A stretch of 64,000 nt of DNA from Mycobacterium parmense (GCF_010730575.1 NZ_AP022614.1:5518001-5582000), one strand, 5' to 3'. Counted from the first letter of the stretch, positions 16,828 through 26,153 are shown. Notes: a model not told the origin generated them from the letters alone. Numbers and translations are program-made.

Positions 16828-17868
16828 ATGCGCGAATACAACGACGAACAGTCGCAACACGAAGGTCCGCATTTCGGGTTGATTCTTGCCCTGATGACCG
16901 AGGGGTTGGCGATCGGCGAATATCCCGAGATGGTCCGGGTGGCCCACATCGCCGAAAGTTACGGCTTCGCTTCCGCCTGGCTGTGCGACCACTTCCTGAC
17001 ATTGAGTCCCGACGACTACGTCAAGCACGCCGGCATCAGCGGCGGCGATCAGCACCGGGAGAAAACGCGGCCGGCGACGATGCCTTTACTCGAGGCCTGG
17101 ACGGCGCTGAGCGCGCTCGCCCGCGACACGACAAATATCCGCCTCGGAACCAGCGTGCTGTGTAACTCCTACCGCCATCCCTCAGTCCTGGCCAAGATGG
17201 CAGCCACGTTGGACGTCATCTCCGACGGTCGCCTGGACCTCGGACTGGGCGCCGGCTGGTTCCAGCGCGAAGCCGACGCGTACGGGATCCCTTTCTTGCC
17301 CGTCGGGGAGCGGGTCGCCGCGTTCGGTGAGGCGCTGGAGCTCATCAAGGAGATCTGGACGCAGCCCAATCCGGTGTACTCGGGCCGGTTCTACACGCTG
17401 GACGGAGCCGTCTGCGACCCGCCGCCCTTCCAGAAGCCACACCCACCACTGTGGGTCGGAGGCGAAGGCGACCGCGTGCACCGAATCGCCGCCCGCTCTG
17501 CGCAGGGAATCAACGTCAGGTGGTGGTCTCCCGAAAAGGTGCGGCAGCGCCAAGATTTCCTTGCTCAGGCCTGCGCCGCAGTTGAACGCGACCCCTCGAC
17601 GCTACGATTTTCACTGACTGCCTTGCTCGCTCCGACTCATTCCGACGGTCAGGAAGCCCAGATCAGGGCGGAGTTCTCGGCGATTCCGGATTCGGGTCTG
17701 ATCGTCGGCCCCGTGGATAAGTGCATCGAGCAGATCAATGAATATTACGAATCCGGAGTGGATACCTTCCTGTTCACTATTCCGAACGTTGCACAATCGG
17801 AGCTCATACATACGGTCGGTCAAGAGGTTCTTACTGCGTTCCGGGGAGTGGCTACTCGAAGTAATTAA
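16828..17868 (+). CDS. LLM class (luciferase-like) F420-dependent oxidoreductase
   Basis: A 346-residue TIM-barrel protein of the bacterial luciferase-like family. It carries HFGLILALMTEGLAIGEYPEMVRVAHIAE (about 14-42), ASAWLCDHFL, IRLGTSVLCNSYRHPSVLAKMAATLDVISDGRLDLGLGAGW (about 95-135), and PPLWVGGEGDRV. In mycobacteria such proteins mostly use reduced F420, although FMN cannot be excluded. It starts eight bases after the GntR stop, so it is co-transcribed with the regulator. It may oxidise or oxygenate the substrate whose aldehyde is then handled by the two downstream dehydrogenases. Confidence 0.88.
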   Translation: MREYNDEQSQHEGPHFGLILALMTEGLAIGEYPEMVRVAHIAESYGFASAWLCDHFLTLSPDDYVKHAGISGGDQHREKTRPATMPLLEAWTALSALARDTTNIRLGTSVLCNSYRHPSVLAKMAATLDVISDGRLDLGLGAGWFQREADAYGIPFLPVGERVAAFGEALELIKEIWTQPNPVYSGRFYTLDGAVCDPPPFQKPHPPLWVGGEGDRVHRIAARSAQGINVRWWSPEKVRQRQDFLAQACAAVERDPSTLRFSLTALLAPTHSDGQEAQIRAEFSAIPDSGLIVGPVDKCIEQINEYYESGVDTFLFTIPNVAQSELIHTVGQEVLTAFRGVATRSN

Positions 17869-17920
17869 TCGCTCCCTTCATTTCACTCTAGTCGGACAAA
17901 AAGCAAGGAGTAGTTCTATA

Positions 17921-18652
17921 ATGCATGCCAAAAACGGCTTGACAAACAATGTCGATCCCTATCTGCAATCTAGCGAATACCTCGACGCAGACCATCCATT
18001 AGTGGCCGGACTCGCGGAGAAACTCACCCACGGCGCCGAGTCCGATGTGGAACGGATCCGGGCGATTTACCTTTACGTCCGCGATCTTCCGTACGACATC
18101 CTCGAATCCTTCCGTTATCTGGCGGCCGGCGAGCGCTCTGCCAGTGCCGTCCTCGAGCATGGCGTCGCCTTCTGCATGGGTAAGGCCAGCTCATTCGTGG
18201 CGTTGTCCCGGGCGGCGGGCGTGCCCGCGCGCATCGCTTTCCAGACGCTCTACTCGCCGGAAAAGGAGTTCCTCTCACCGGAAGTTCGGGCACTCTGGGG
18301 CGGCAAACGCGGGCGGCCGCTGACTTGGCACTCGCTGGGGGAAGCCTTCCTCAACGGCCGCTGGGTCAAGCTCGACGCAACCATCGAGGCGCCCACGGCG
18401 GCACGGCTCGGCAAGCCCTACACGCAGGAATTCGACGGAATCACCGACATCCCTACCGTCGAAGGTCCTATTTTGCGCGAGAACGGCAGTTATGCGGATT
18501 ATCCGCCGGAGGTTGCGCACTGGTATGAGGTCGTTGCAACCGCAGTTCTGAACGGGCTCGATTCAGCGGCAAACCGTACACGAGTTGCGGAAGATGATGA
18601 GCTCTGGGCCGGTCCGGCACTCGATGAAGTGCGACGTCACGCAGTACGTTGA
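17921..18652 (+). CDS. Transglutaminase-like (papain-fold) domain protein
   Basis: A 243-residue protein with a transglutaminase-like core: IRAIYLYVRDLPYDILE (about 46), the nucleophile segment GVAFCMGKASSFVALSRAAGVPARIAF with catalytic Cys (about 87), TWHSLGEAFLNGRWVKLDAT supplying His and Asp. There is no signal peptide or membrane segment, so it is cytosolic. Bacterial members act as proteases, amidases or peptide-bond-forming enzymes. Start ATG 17921 lies ten bases after AAGGAG. Its place between an F420-type oxidoreductase and two aldehyde dehydrogenases is unusual. It could cleave an amide and release the compound they oxidise; this is inference. Confidence 0.82.
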   Translation: MHAKNGLTNNVDPYLQSSEYLDADHPLVAGLAEKLTHGAESDVERIRAIYLYVRDLPYDILESFRYLAAGERSASAVLEHGVAFCMGKASSFVALSRAAGVPARIAFQTLYSPEKEFLSPEVRALWGGKRGRPLTWHSLGEAFLNGRWVKLDATIEAPTAARLGKPYTQEFDGITDIPTVEGPILRENGSYADYPPEVAHWYEVVATAVLNGLDSAANRTRVAEDDELWAGPALDEVRRHAVR

Positions 18653-18719
18653 ACCGCTGATTTTTCGTGTCCTGAAAACATTTTTTTGCCACACATAAAG
18701 GACCTCTAAGGAGGATTTC

Positions 18720-20120
18720 ATGTCAGCGTCACAAATAGTTTCGATCAACCCCGCCACCGAAGAAGTCAATGCCACCTTCGAGCCAAGCTCGGCCCGAGAC
18801 GTCGAGCGTGCCCTGGAGCGTGCGACGGCCGCCGCGCAGGCCTGGCGGGCAGTTCCAGTGAGCGAGCGGGCGAAAAGCCTGTTTGCGATGGCGGACACGC
18901 TGCGCGCCAACCGGGAGCGACTTGCCCGCCATATCACCCAGGAGATGGGCAAACCGCTGCTGGAAGCGCAGGCCGAAGTCGATAAAAGCGCGTTGTGCTG
19001 CGAGTTCTACGCCGAGCACGGGCCGGCGATGCTGGCCGACCAGCCGGTGCCCACCTCGGCCAAGCGGTCCTACGTGTCCTATGAGCCCCTGGGGTTGGTG
19101 CTGGCGGTGATGCCCTGGAACTTCCCACTGTGGCAGGTGTTGCGGTTCGCCCCTCCGACGCTTCTGGCCGGCAACGGGATCGTGCTCAAACACGCGCCCA
19201 ACGTTCCGCAATGCGCACTCGACATCGCCGACATCATCGACGAGGTGTGCCCGCCGGGGCTGTTCACTACCCTGCTCGTGGGCGCAGAACGGGTCGGCGA
19301 CCTCCTCGCCGACGACCGGATCCAAGCGGTCACGCTGACGGCGTCGACCGAAGTCGGGCAGCAGGTGGCCGCCACCGCGGCCCGTTATCTCAAACGACAA
19401 GTGCTCGAACTCGGCGGATCTGATCCGTTCATCGTGCTGGCGGACGCCGACGTCGCCGCCGCCGCGGCCGCTGCCGTCTCCGCGCGTAACCACAATGCCG
19501 GGCAGAGCTGTATCGCCGCCAAACGGTTCATCGTCGAGGACGCCGTCCGCGGCGAGTTCACCGAAGCGTTCGCCGCCGGCGTCGCGAAGCTCACCGTGGG
19601 CGACCCGATGCTCGAGAACACCCGGGTGGGGCCGCTGGCCAAAGCGAGCATCAGGCAGTCGCTGGTCAGTCAGGTTGAGCGCAGTGTGTCGGCCGGCGCG
19701 CGGTTGGTCACCGGGGGAATCTCACTGCAAGGTCGGGGGTACTTCTACCAGCCCGCGGTGCTCGACGAGGTGAACCCCGAGATGGCGGTCAGCGCGGAAG
19801 AGACGTTCGGGCCTGTGGCCGCGATCATTTCCGTCCCAGACGCCAGCAGTGCGGTCGCGGCGGCCAATGCGACGGAGTTCGGCCTCGGGGCGAGCCTGTG
19901 GACCTCGGATCTGGAGCGTGCGGCCATGCTGATTCCTCAGCTCGGTGCCGGCGCGGTGTTCGTCAACGACATCGTGACTTCCGACCCCCGGATGCCCTTT
20001 GGCGGCATCAAGCACAGCGGCTACGGCCGCGAGCTCGGCGCCTTCGGCCCGCGGGAGTTCACCAACGTCAAATCGGTGTGGATCGGCCCTTCGCGCGACG
20101 CGCGGAACTTATCGGAATAG
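18720..20120 (+). CDS. Aldehyde dehydrogenase, succinate-semialdehyde dehydrogenase-like
   Basis: A 466-residue ALDH of the short GabD2-like type. It has MPWNFPLWQVLRFAPPTLLAGN (about 127-150), ELGGSDPFIVLADAD with the catalytic Glu (about 228), and NAGQSCIAAKRFIVED with the nucleophilic Cys (about 262). ETFGPVAAII and the C-terminal MPFGGIKHSGYGRELG follow. The length and VLELGGSDPFIVL are typical of mycobacterial SSADH paralogues, but the aldehyde is not certain. ATG at 18720 is preceded by AAGGAGG, a strong ribosome site. It is followed after 28 nt by a second ALDH. Confidence 0.92.
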   Translation: MSASQIVSINPATEEVNATFEPSSARDVERALERATAAAQAWRAVPVSERAKSLFAMADTLRANRERLARHITQEMGKPLLEAQAEVDKSALCCEFYAEHGPAMLADQPVPTSAKRSYVSYEPLGLVLAVMPWNFPLWQVLRFAPPTLLAGNGIVLKHAPNVPQCALDIADIIDEVCPPGLFTTLLVGAERVGDLLADDRIQAVTLTASTEVGQQVAATAARYLKRQVLELGGSDPFIVLADADVAAAAAAAVSARNHNAGQSCIAAKRFIVEDAVRGEFTEAFAAGVAKLTVGDPMLENTRVGPLAKASIRQSLVSQVERSVSAGARLVTGGISLQGRGYFYQPAVLDEVNPEMAVSAEETFGPVAAIISVPDASSAVAAANATEFGLGASLWTSDLERAAMLIPQLGAGAVFVNDIVTSDPRMPFGGIKHSGYGRELGAFGPREFTNVKSVWIGPSRDARNLSE

Positions 20121-20148
20121 CACCCAATTAACGAAGGAAACATGACCA

Positions 20149-21645
20149 ATGAAAATCATGCCAGTGTCGGAAATCAGGCAACTCGCCGCGACCGAGCTTT
20201 ACATCGACGGGCAGTTTCAGCTGGGCTCCGTCGTAAACGCGATCTCGGTGACGAACCCGTTCAACAACGAGGAGATCTGCCGGGTCGCGCCCGCCAGCGA
20301 GGCGCAAGTCCAGGATGCGATCGGGGCGGCAGCGACGGCGTTTAAAGCATCAACGTGGCAGTCATTCACAGGCCGCGACCGTGGAACGCTGCTGTATCGA
20401 CTTGCCGAACTGCTGCGCCGCGACCTCGAAATCTTCGCAACGCTGGAAGCCGTCGACACCGGGATTCCCATCCGTGAGACCAGGATGGAGGTCGCCACCT
20501 CGGCGCGGCACTTGGAATACTATGCCGGTTTTGCCGACAAGATCGAGGGCAGCTACCAAGATCTTGGGGCACGGTTCAACTATGTCCGGCGGGAGCCATA
20601 TGGCGTCATCGGCCAGATCGTTCCGTGGAACACGCCGCTCAAGCTGATGGCCCGCGGCTTCGCCGCTGCTATCGCCTGCGGAAACACCATGGTCGTCAAA
20701 CCCTCCGTCGTGGCTCCCCTCAGCGTTTTGCGATTCGCCAAGACCGTGCACGAAGCCGGATTTCCGCCGGGCTGCGTCAACATCATCACCGGCAGTGGCC
20801 GAACGGTCGGCAAGGCGATCGTCGAGCATCCGCAAGTCCGCAAGATCATCTTCACCGGCGGAACCGAAGGCGGGCACGAAATTCTTCAACAGGCGGTGCG
20901 CACGGTGACGCCGGCCGTGCTCGAGCTTGGCGGCAAAGGCCCCATCATCGTTTGTGAGGACGTCGATTGGGACGAAGCCGTCGACGGCGTCCTGACGCAA
21001 GCGTTCGCGCGCAAGGCGGAGGTGTGCTTTGCCGGTACTCGCTTGTTTGTGCCCGCTGGCATGCATGACGAATTCGTCGCGGACCTTGCCGCGAAGGCAG
21101 CCAGAATCCCGATGGGGAATCCGTTGAACGATCGCACCCAGCTCGGGCCGCTTATGTCGCCAGAGCGCCTAACCGAAATCCTCGAAAAAGTGGACAAAGC
21201 CCAGGCGGATGGCGCGACGATCTACTGCGGTGGACGCAAGGCTCAACAGCAGGGCCTCGAGAAAGGGAATTTTCTTCCGCCGACCATACTGACGGAAGTG
21301 ACGCCGCGGATGTCGGTGGCGCGGGATGAGTTGTTCGGTCCTGTCCTCTGCGTGACGGCGTACCGTGAGGTCGCTGATGCCGTGGCGATGGCGAACGATT
21401 CCGACTATGGGCTCGCGAGCTACGTCTGGTCGAACGACATTCGGAAAAGCACGAAAATCGCCGACGCCTTGGAATCGGGCAACGTCTTCATCAACTCATA
21501 CGGCTACCAGTCCGAGATTCCGTTCGGCGGCTACAAGATGAGCGGAATCGGTCGCGAGCACGGCGCAGAAGCCATCCACGAATACACCCAGGCCAAAAGC
21601 ATCACCGTCGGTCTCGAACGATTCACATCCCGGTTCGACGTCTGA
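20149..21645 (+). CDS. Aldehyde dehydrogenase (betaine-aldehyde-type)
   Basis: A 498-residue ALDH with IVPWNTPLKLMARGFAAAIA (about 160), IFTGGTEGG, LELGGKGPIIVCEDVD with the active Glu (about 263), and AEVCFAGTRLFV, where the nucleophilic Cys is kept though the usual GQ is replaced by EV. DELFGPVL and a C-terminal PFGGYKMSGIGREHG follow. ATG at 20149 is used; an ATG at 20142 is out of frame. Its codon use is less GC-biased than neighbouring genes (AAA, ATT and TTT are more frequent), which may point to a separate origin. Last gene of the GntR gene set. Confidence 0.9.
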   Translation: MKIMPVSEIRQLAATELYIDGQFQLGSVVNAISVTNPFNNEEICRVAPASEAQVQDAIGAAATAFKASTWQSFTGRDRGTLLYRLAELLRRDLEIFATLEAVDTGIPIRETRMEVATSARHLEYYAGFADKIEGSYQDLGARFNYVRREPYGVIGQIVPWNTPLKLMARGFAAAIACGNTMVVKPSVVAPLSVLRFAKTVHEAGFPPGCVNIITGSGRTVGKAIVEHPQVRKIIFTGGTEGGHEILQQAVRTVTPAVLELGGKGPIIVCEDVDWDEAVDGVLTQAFARKAEVCFAGTRLFVPAGMHDEFVADLAAKAARIPMGNPLNDRTQLGPLMSPERLTEILEKVDKAQADGATIYCGGRKAQQQGLEKGNFLPPTILTEVTPRMSVARDELFGPVLCVTAYREVADAVAMANDSDYGLASYVWSNDIRKSTKIADALESGNVFINSYGYQSEIPFGGYKMSGIGREHGAEAIHEYTQAKSITVGLERFTSRFDV

Positions 21646-21696
21646 CAGAGCTTTCGGATTAGGGAGCCTTGGTATCACAGCCAGGACGGGCTGCGC

Positions 21697-21756
21697 GTGA
21701 AATTTTGCGTCTTTGGTGCCGGTGCCATCGGCGGCCATGTCGCTGCGCGGCTGTGA
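21697..21756 (+). pseudogene. N-terminal fragment of a 2-dehydropantoate 2-reductase (PanE/ApbA)-like gene
   Basis: From GTG 21697 the frame reads VKFCVFGAGAIGGHVAARL and then stops. That is the standard opening of ketopantoate reductase-family enzymes, strand beta1 plus GxGxxG. Only 19 codons survive of about 300, and nothing recognisable as the rest follows. It sits just after the aldehyde dehydrogenase gene, suggesting the original last gene of that operon was deleted from the second helix on. Confidence 0.6.
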
Positions 21757-21928
21757 CACACCGCCCGGCTACATCTTTTTCGGTTCCGAGCCATATCGAC
21801 GTCGCTCTCGCTTAGTCGTCTGCGAGCGACGCCACCGATCCCCCCCGCCACCGGCACTTGTTTTTTTGCTGGCGCGAGCAAACATAAGCTGCTAGCAAAT
21901 TACTTGGAAGGAGACTCAACCATGACCG

Positions 21929-22048
21929 GGGATCGCTGCGCTCCCGCAGCCGGTCGTCGGCGTTGAGCGCGGTACGGCCATGGCGGGCCAGGTACACCCG
22001 TACAACAACGTCGCTCCCGACGGATTCGGAGGTACAGCTGGCCGCCAT
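21929..22048 (-). pseudogene. Truncated histidine phosphatase (phosphoglycerate mutase-like) gene
   Basis: On the minus strand the frame contains VRVYLARHGRTALNADDRL and then RERSDP. The first part matches the N-terminus of histidine-phosphatase enzymes with the catalytic RHG motif. Homology stops near 21929, and the frame then runs into unrelated sequence. On the plus strand the break coincides with GGAAGGAG plus ATG at 21922, a good ribosome site with only 14 codons behind it (21922-21966). The remnant lies 13 nt downstream of the GNAT gene, so the two were once an operon. A rearrangement scar is the likely explanation. Confidence 0.6.
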
Positions 22049-22061
22049 GCGGATGCGGAAG

Positions 22062-22382
22062 CTAGACCATTTCGGTTTCGTTGGTGACGGGGTCGACGAT
22101 GTCGTCGAACTCCTTGTGCTTATGCAGGAATGCGGCGACCATTGGGCAGACGGCGACGATGCGCAGTCCGTCGGCGTTCGAGGACTTGACGGCCTCGTTG
22201 ACGAGAATCGTTGCAAGACCGCGCCCTTGGAATGCGTCGTCCACCTCAGTGTGAACAAATACGCGCCGATCACCGCGATCTGCGAATGCCGCGACTCCGA
22301 CGGTCTGCCCGTCGACAGTGATCGCGAACTCTTTACCGCGCCGGGTCACTGTCGCTGGCGCGCCGGTGTTATCGGTGGTCAT
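22062..22382 (-). CDS. GNAT-like N-acetyltransferase, YidJ/YjdJ type
   Basis: A 106-residue compact GNAT-fold protein. RRGKEFAITVDGQTVGVAAF gives the first strands. VHTEVDDAFQGRGLATILVNEAV (about 45-68) is the acetyl-CoA-binding region with the Q/RGxGLA signature, and VCPMVAAFLHKHKEF ends the domain. These short proteins acetylate small molecules or protein residues, with substrate mostly unknown. ATG at 22382 is six bases past AAAGGA; the TTG two codons upstream is too close to that site. It lies 42 nt downstream of frc, so it probably shares the oxalate-operon transcript. Confidence 0.82.
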   Translation of the reverse strand: MTTDNTGAPATVTRRGKEFAITVDGQTVGVAAFADRGDRRVFVHTEVDDAFQGRGLATILVNEAVKSSNADGLRIVAVCPMVAAFLHKHKEFDDIVDPVTNETEMV

Positions 22383-22424
22383 TGTCAATCCTTTCTCCGC
22401 GTGCCTGGCTGTTGGCGCGCCCCG

Positions 22425-23678
22425 TCATACAACGCCCTCGGCGTGCAGTGCGGCGATCGTGTCTGCGTCGTAGCCCAGTTCGGTGAGGACCTGGTCGGTG
22501 TGTTCGCCGAGCAGCGGCGACCCGGTGATCTGTGGAGCGAAGTCAGAGAACTTGACGGGGCACCCGACGGTCAGGTACGAGCCACGCTCTTTATGCTCGA
22601 CTTCCACGACGCTGCCGCTAGTGCGTAGTGCGGGGTCGTAGGCGATCTCTTTCATGGAAAGCACCGGCGCGCAGGGCACCTCGTACTTGCGCAGGGTGTC
22701 GACCGCCTCGTATTTGGTCTTGTCGGCCAACCACTTTTCGATCTCGTCGAAGATGTCGAAGATGTGCGACTGGCGGGCCTCAACGGTGCAGTAGGCCGGG
22801 TCGTGAACCCATTCCGGCCGCTCGATCGCCTCGCAGGTGCGCTCCCAGTTCTGTTCCTGGATGGTGAAGTAGATGTAGGCGTTGGGGTCGGTCTCCCATC
22901 CCTTGCACTTGAGCACCCAGCCGGGCTGACCGCCGCCGCCGGCGTTGCCGCCGCGCGGCACGGTGTCAGTGAAGGTGCCGTTGGGGTATTGGGGGTATTC
23001 CTCCAGATAGCCGAGCCGCTCGAGGCGCTCTTGATCGCGCAGCTTCACGCGGCAAAGGTTGAGCACGGCGTCTTGCATCGACACTGAAACCTTTTGCCCC
23101 ACACCGGTCTTCTCGCGAGCCATCAGGGCGGTGAGTATGCCGATCAACAGGTGCATCCCGGTGTTGGAATCGCCGAGGGCCGCCGCGCTGACGGTGGGCG
23201 GTCCGTCCCAGAAGCCGGTGGTCGATGCTGCGCCGCCGGCGCACTGAGCGACGTTTTCGTAGACTTTGAGATCAGCCCACGGCGAGTCCTCGTTGAATCC
23301 CTTGACGGAGCCGAAGATCAGCCGTGGGTTGAGTTCGTGGATGTGTTCCCAGCTCAGGCCCATGCGATCCATCGCACCAGGGGCGAAATTCTCGACGAGC
23401 ACGTCGGCGTCGCAGATCAGCTTTTCCATGACCTCTTTTCCCTCGGGGGTCTTAGTGTTGATCGCAAGTGAGCGTTTGTTGCTGTTGAGCATGGTGAAAT
23501 ACAGGGCGTCGACGTCCGGGATGTCGCGCAGCTGATGGCGGGTGACGTCGCCGCCGGTGGTGCGCTCGACCTTGAGGACGTCGGCGCCGAACCAGGCCAG
23601 CATCTGGGTGCAGGCGGGGCCTGCCTGGACCCCGGTGAAGTCGATCACCTTGATTCCGCTCAATGGTTGTTGGTTCAT
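22425..23678 (-). CDS. frc: Formyl-CoA:oxalate CoA-transferase
   Basis: A 417-residue class III CoA-transferase that moves CoA from formyl-CoA to oxalate. Diagnostic parts are [26 protein letters not shown] (about 9-34), [32 protein letters not shown], the catalytic Asp in [11 protein letters not shown] (about 169), and the mobile glycine loop [18 protein letters not shown], a hallmark of Frc among CaiB family members. Start ATG 23678 follows AAAGGAAAA. It lies 51 nt downstream of oxc on the minus strand, completing the oxalate-to-formate and CO2 cycle. Confidence 0.95.
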   Translation of the reverse strand: MNQQPLSGIKVIDFTGVQAGPACTQMLAWFGADVLKVERTTGGDVTRHQLRDIPDVDALYFTMLNSNKRSLAINTKTPEGKEVMEKLICDADVLVENFAPGAMDRMGLSWEHIHELNPRLIFGSVKGFNEDSPWADLKVYENVAQCAGGAASTTGFWDGPPTVSAAALGDSNTGMHLLIGILTALMAREKTGVGQKVSVSMQDAVLNLCRVKLRDQERLERLGYLEEYPQYPNGTFTDTVPRGGNAGGGGQPGWVLKCKGWETDPNAYIYFTIQEQNWERTCEAIERPEWVHDPAYCTVEARQSHIFDIFDEIEKWLADKTKYEAVDTLRKYEVPCAPVLSMKEIAYDPALRTSGSVVEVEHKERGSYLTVGCPVKFSDFAPQITGSPLLGEHTDQVLTELGYDADTIAALHAEGVV

Positions 23679-23729
23679 GATGGTTTTCCTTTCTCGTGAA
23701 ATTTCTTTGGTTTCGGGACACGGACGCTG

Positions 23730-25466
23730 TCACGCGTGCCCGAGGCTTTTGGGGTTGAGGTTGGTCAGGTGGCCGCTTTCGGTGCCGGCCGTCGGGTCGA
23801 TGACGCAGTCGATCAGCGCCGGCGCACCTTTGGCCAGCGCGTCGGCGAGGGCGGTGGACAGTTCGGCCGGTGTTGCGGCCTGATAACCCGTGCCGCCGAA
23901 TGCTTCGATCAGCCGGTCGTGGCGGGCGCTGAGCATCAACGTTGTCGGGGACGGATCCGCGGAGGCGGAGTTGACGTCGTCGCCTTTGTAGACGCCGCCG
24001 TTGTTGAACACGACGACCACGATCGGCAGCTGGTAGCGACAGATCGTCTCGAGCTCCATGCCGGAAAACCCGAACGCGCTGTCGCCTTCGATGGCCACGA
24101 CCGGGGCGTCGGTCTCGACGGCCGCACCGATCGCGTAGCCCATGCCGATGCCCATGATTCCCCAGGTGCCGCTGTCGAGCCGATGGCGGGGCACCCGCAT
24201 GTCGATCACGTTGCGGGCGAAGTCCAGTGTGTTGGCTCCTTCGCTGACGATGTAGGCCTGCGGGTATGCCCGCATCACGTCGCGTATTGCGCGCAGTGCG
24301 CCGTAGAATTGCATCGGATGCGCATCTGCCGACCGCGACAGTCGCTGCGACATCCTGGCCACGTTCTGCGCCGAGTACGCGCTTAGCCTGTCGCGCCACG
24401 GTGTTGGAGCCATGATTCGGCCGCGGCTCTGTTCGATCAGTGCATCCATGACCGAGCTGATGTCTCCGACAAGCGGTGCGGCAATGGGCTGGTTGCTGTC
24501 GAATTCGGCCGCCTCGATGTCGACCTGGATGAACTTCGCGTTGGGGTTCCACTGGGGTGCTTCGCCATGGCCGAGCAGCCAATTGAGCCGGGCGCCGACG
24601 AGCATGACGACATCGGCTTCACGCAATGCCAGTGAGCGGGCGGCGGCCACGGACTGCGGATGGTCGTCGGGCAGTAAGCCTTTGGCCATCGACATGGGCA
24701 GAAACGGTAGCCCTGTGCTTTTGATGAAGGTCTGAATCTGGTTGTCGGCCTGGGCGTATGCGGCTCCCTTGCCCAACACCACCAGCGGGCGCCGCGCACC
24801 TGCCAACAGCGTGATGGCCCGGTTCACCGCTTTCGGGGCGGGCAGTTGGCGCGGCGCCGGGTCGACCACCCGCCACAGCGACTTCGCGCCTTTGTGTGCG
24901 TCGATGACCTCGCCGAGCACCGCGGCCGGGATGTCCAGATAAACGCCGCCGGGACGGCCGGACACCGCGGTGCGGATCGCGCGGGCGATGCCGCGGCCGA
25001 TGTCTTCGGCGCGGTCCACCCGATATGCGGCTTTGGCGAAGCGTTCTGCCGCCGTCATCTGGTCGAGTTCCTCGTAGTCACCGCGTTTGAGGTCGACGAT
25101 GTGGCGTTCGCTGGATCCCGAAATCTGTACCACCGGGAAGCAATTCGTGGTGGCGTTCGCCAGCGCGACCAGGCCGTTGAGGAATCCCGGGCCCGAGACC
25201 GTCAAACAGACTCCCGGTTGCTTGGTGAGAAAGCCAGCTGCTGCAGCCGCGTGGACCGCATCGCTTTCGTGCCGAAAGCCGATGTAGCGGATACCCGATG
25301 CCTGTGCGATCCGAGCGAGGTCGGTGATCGGGATGCCGACCAATCCATAGATGGTGTGAACGTCGTTGAGTTTCAGCGCATCAACGACCAGGTGATGACC
25401 ATCGGTCAGCCCGTGTCCAGTGCGGGCACCATTGACGATGGTGTCAGTTGAGTGTGTAGCGGTCAT
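23730..25466 (-). CDS. oxc: Oxalyl-CoA decarboxylase (ThDP-dependent)
   Basis: A 578-residue ThDP enzyme converting oxalyl-CoA to formyl-CoA and CO2. The N-terminal domain has HTIYGLVGIPITDLARIAQ and the catalytic Glu region FRHESDAVHAAAAAGFLT (about 56). VSGPGFLNGLVALANATTNCFP and QISGSSER follow. The C-terminal cofactor motif starts GDSAFGFSGMELETICRYQLP and ends in NNGG (about 475-505). The C-terminal ADP-binding middle domain also fits. Its ATG at 25466 overlaps the stop of an upstream broken gene by 4 nt (ATGA). Pairs with frc. Confidence 0.95.
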   Translation of the reverse strand: MTATHSTDTIVNGARTGHGLTDGHHLVVDALKLNDVHTIYGLVGIPITDLARIAQASGIRYIGFRHESDAVHAAAAAGFLTKQPGVCLTVSGPGFLNGLVALANATTNCFPVVQISGSSERHIVDLKRGDYEELDQMTAAERFAKAAYRVDRAEDIGRGIARAIRTAVSGRPGGVYLDIPAAVLGEVIDAHKGAKSLWRVVDPAPRQLPAPKAVNRAITLLAGARRPLVVLGKGAAYAQADNQIQTFIKSTGLPFLPMSMAKGLLPDDHPQSVAAARSLALREADVVMLVGARLNWLLGHGEAPQWNPNAKFIQVDIEAAEFDSNQPIAAPLVGDISSVMDALIEQSRGRIMAPTPWRDRLSAYSAQNVARMSQRLSRSADAHPMQFYGALRAIRDVMRAYPQAYIVSEGANTLDFARNVIDMRVPRHRLDSGTWGIMGIGMGYAIGAAVETDAPVVAIEGDSAFGFSGMELETICRYQLPIVVVVFNNGGVYKGDDVNSASADPSPTTLMLSARHDRLIEAFGGTGYQAATPAELSTALADALAKGAPALIDCVIDPTAGTESGHLTNLNPKSLGHA

Positions 25467-26063
25467 AATGCTTGCTCTCCCAATGCGGGTTGGTGGTTGT
25501 GCTCTTTGCCTTCACGCTCCGCCACCTGGACGGGCCGTGTCCAAGACCGATCGCTGAAGTCGCGATAACCGGTGCTTATCAGCCGAGCCGGCGTGTTGGT
25601 CGGGCGTTGAAGAATTCGTTGTGCCCCAAGCTCTTTGCTGCGGTGACGGAGTACTTCGATCTCTGTGACGCCGCGGGCGCCGGTGCATGCGCGGAAGCAG
25701 TTCGACGTACATTGGCAAGCCAGCAGCACTTCTGCCGACCTGGGCGCTGTGACGCGGGAACGCCTGGCTGGGGTTGGCCACACCGGCGAGGCGGCGCCAA
25801 GAGCGGATCGCGCTATGGGTGAGCGCCAGAATGCGATTGGCCGCCAGATCACCGGCTACCAACTCGAGCGCGCTCACGGCATGACCGGTGACAGCGTCGA
25901 GCTTTACCCAGTGCCCGGTGGCGATGATCGCAGTCGATTGGTGTGCGGCCCAGACGCCATGGAGCCCGCCGGCATCTAACGTCGGGTCGATCGCACCCGG
26001 CGTCTGGCGTGCTCGCTGGCGATCCGTGCAAAACCGGTCGTTGCTGCTGCCGTAGAAACTCAC
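25463..26063 (-). pseudogene. Frameshifted gene of unknown function coupled to oxc
   Basis: A minus-strand frame starts at GTG 26063, eight bases after GAGAGGA. It reads VSFYGSSNDRFCTDRQRARQ and continues with good codon bias to about 25680, and the same frame stays open to 25512. A second frame, GARGVTEIEVLRHRSKELGA, ends in GEQAL with its stop overlapping the oxc ATG by 4 nt (ATGA). That overlap, normal for coupled genes, says the second frame is the true C-terminus. One frameshift around 25660-25720 would join both into a protein of about 200 residues. I do not recognise the product. If the frame change is a sequencing error the gene is intact. Confidence 0.5.
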
Positions 26064-26102
26064 CGCGTGTTCCTCTCGCATCATGGATTACAGTTTGAAC
26101 TA

Positions 26103-26124
26103 TTTCTCGCCGCATGGCAAGAAA
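26103..26124. promoter_or_regulatory. Inverted repeat, candidate TetR operator
   Basis: tttctcgcc-gcat-ggcaagaaa has 8 of 9 arm bases paired, in the 90-nt gap between the minus-strand gene leading into oxc-frc and the plus-strand TetR gene at 26154. Size and place match TetR-family autorepressor sites, so this is the probable switch of the oxalate module. Confidence 0.55.
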
Positions 26125-26153
26125 ATATCTGCGGGGGGAGGTATCGTGCGGTC

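Noticed and set aside
23452..24582. Minus-strand frame of 376 codons overlapping oxc and frc
   Set aside because: Arg-rich out-of-frame reading across two well-supported genes.
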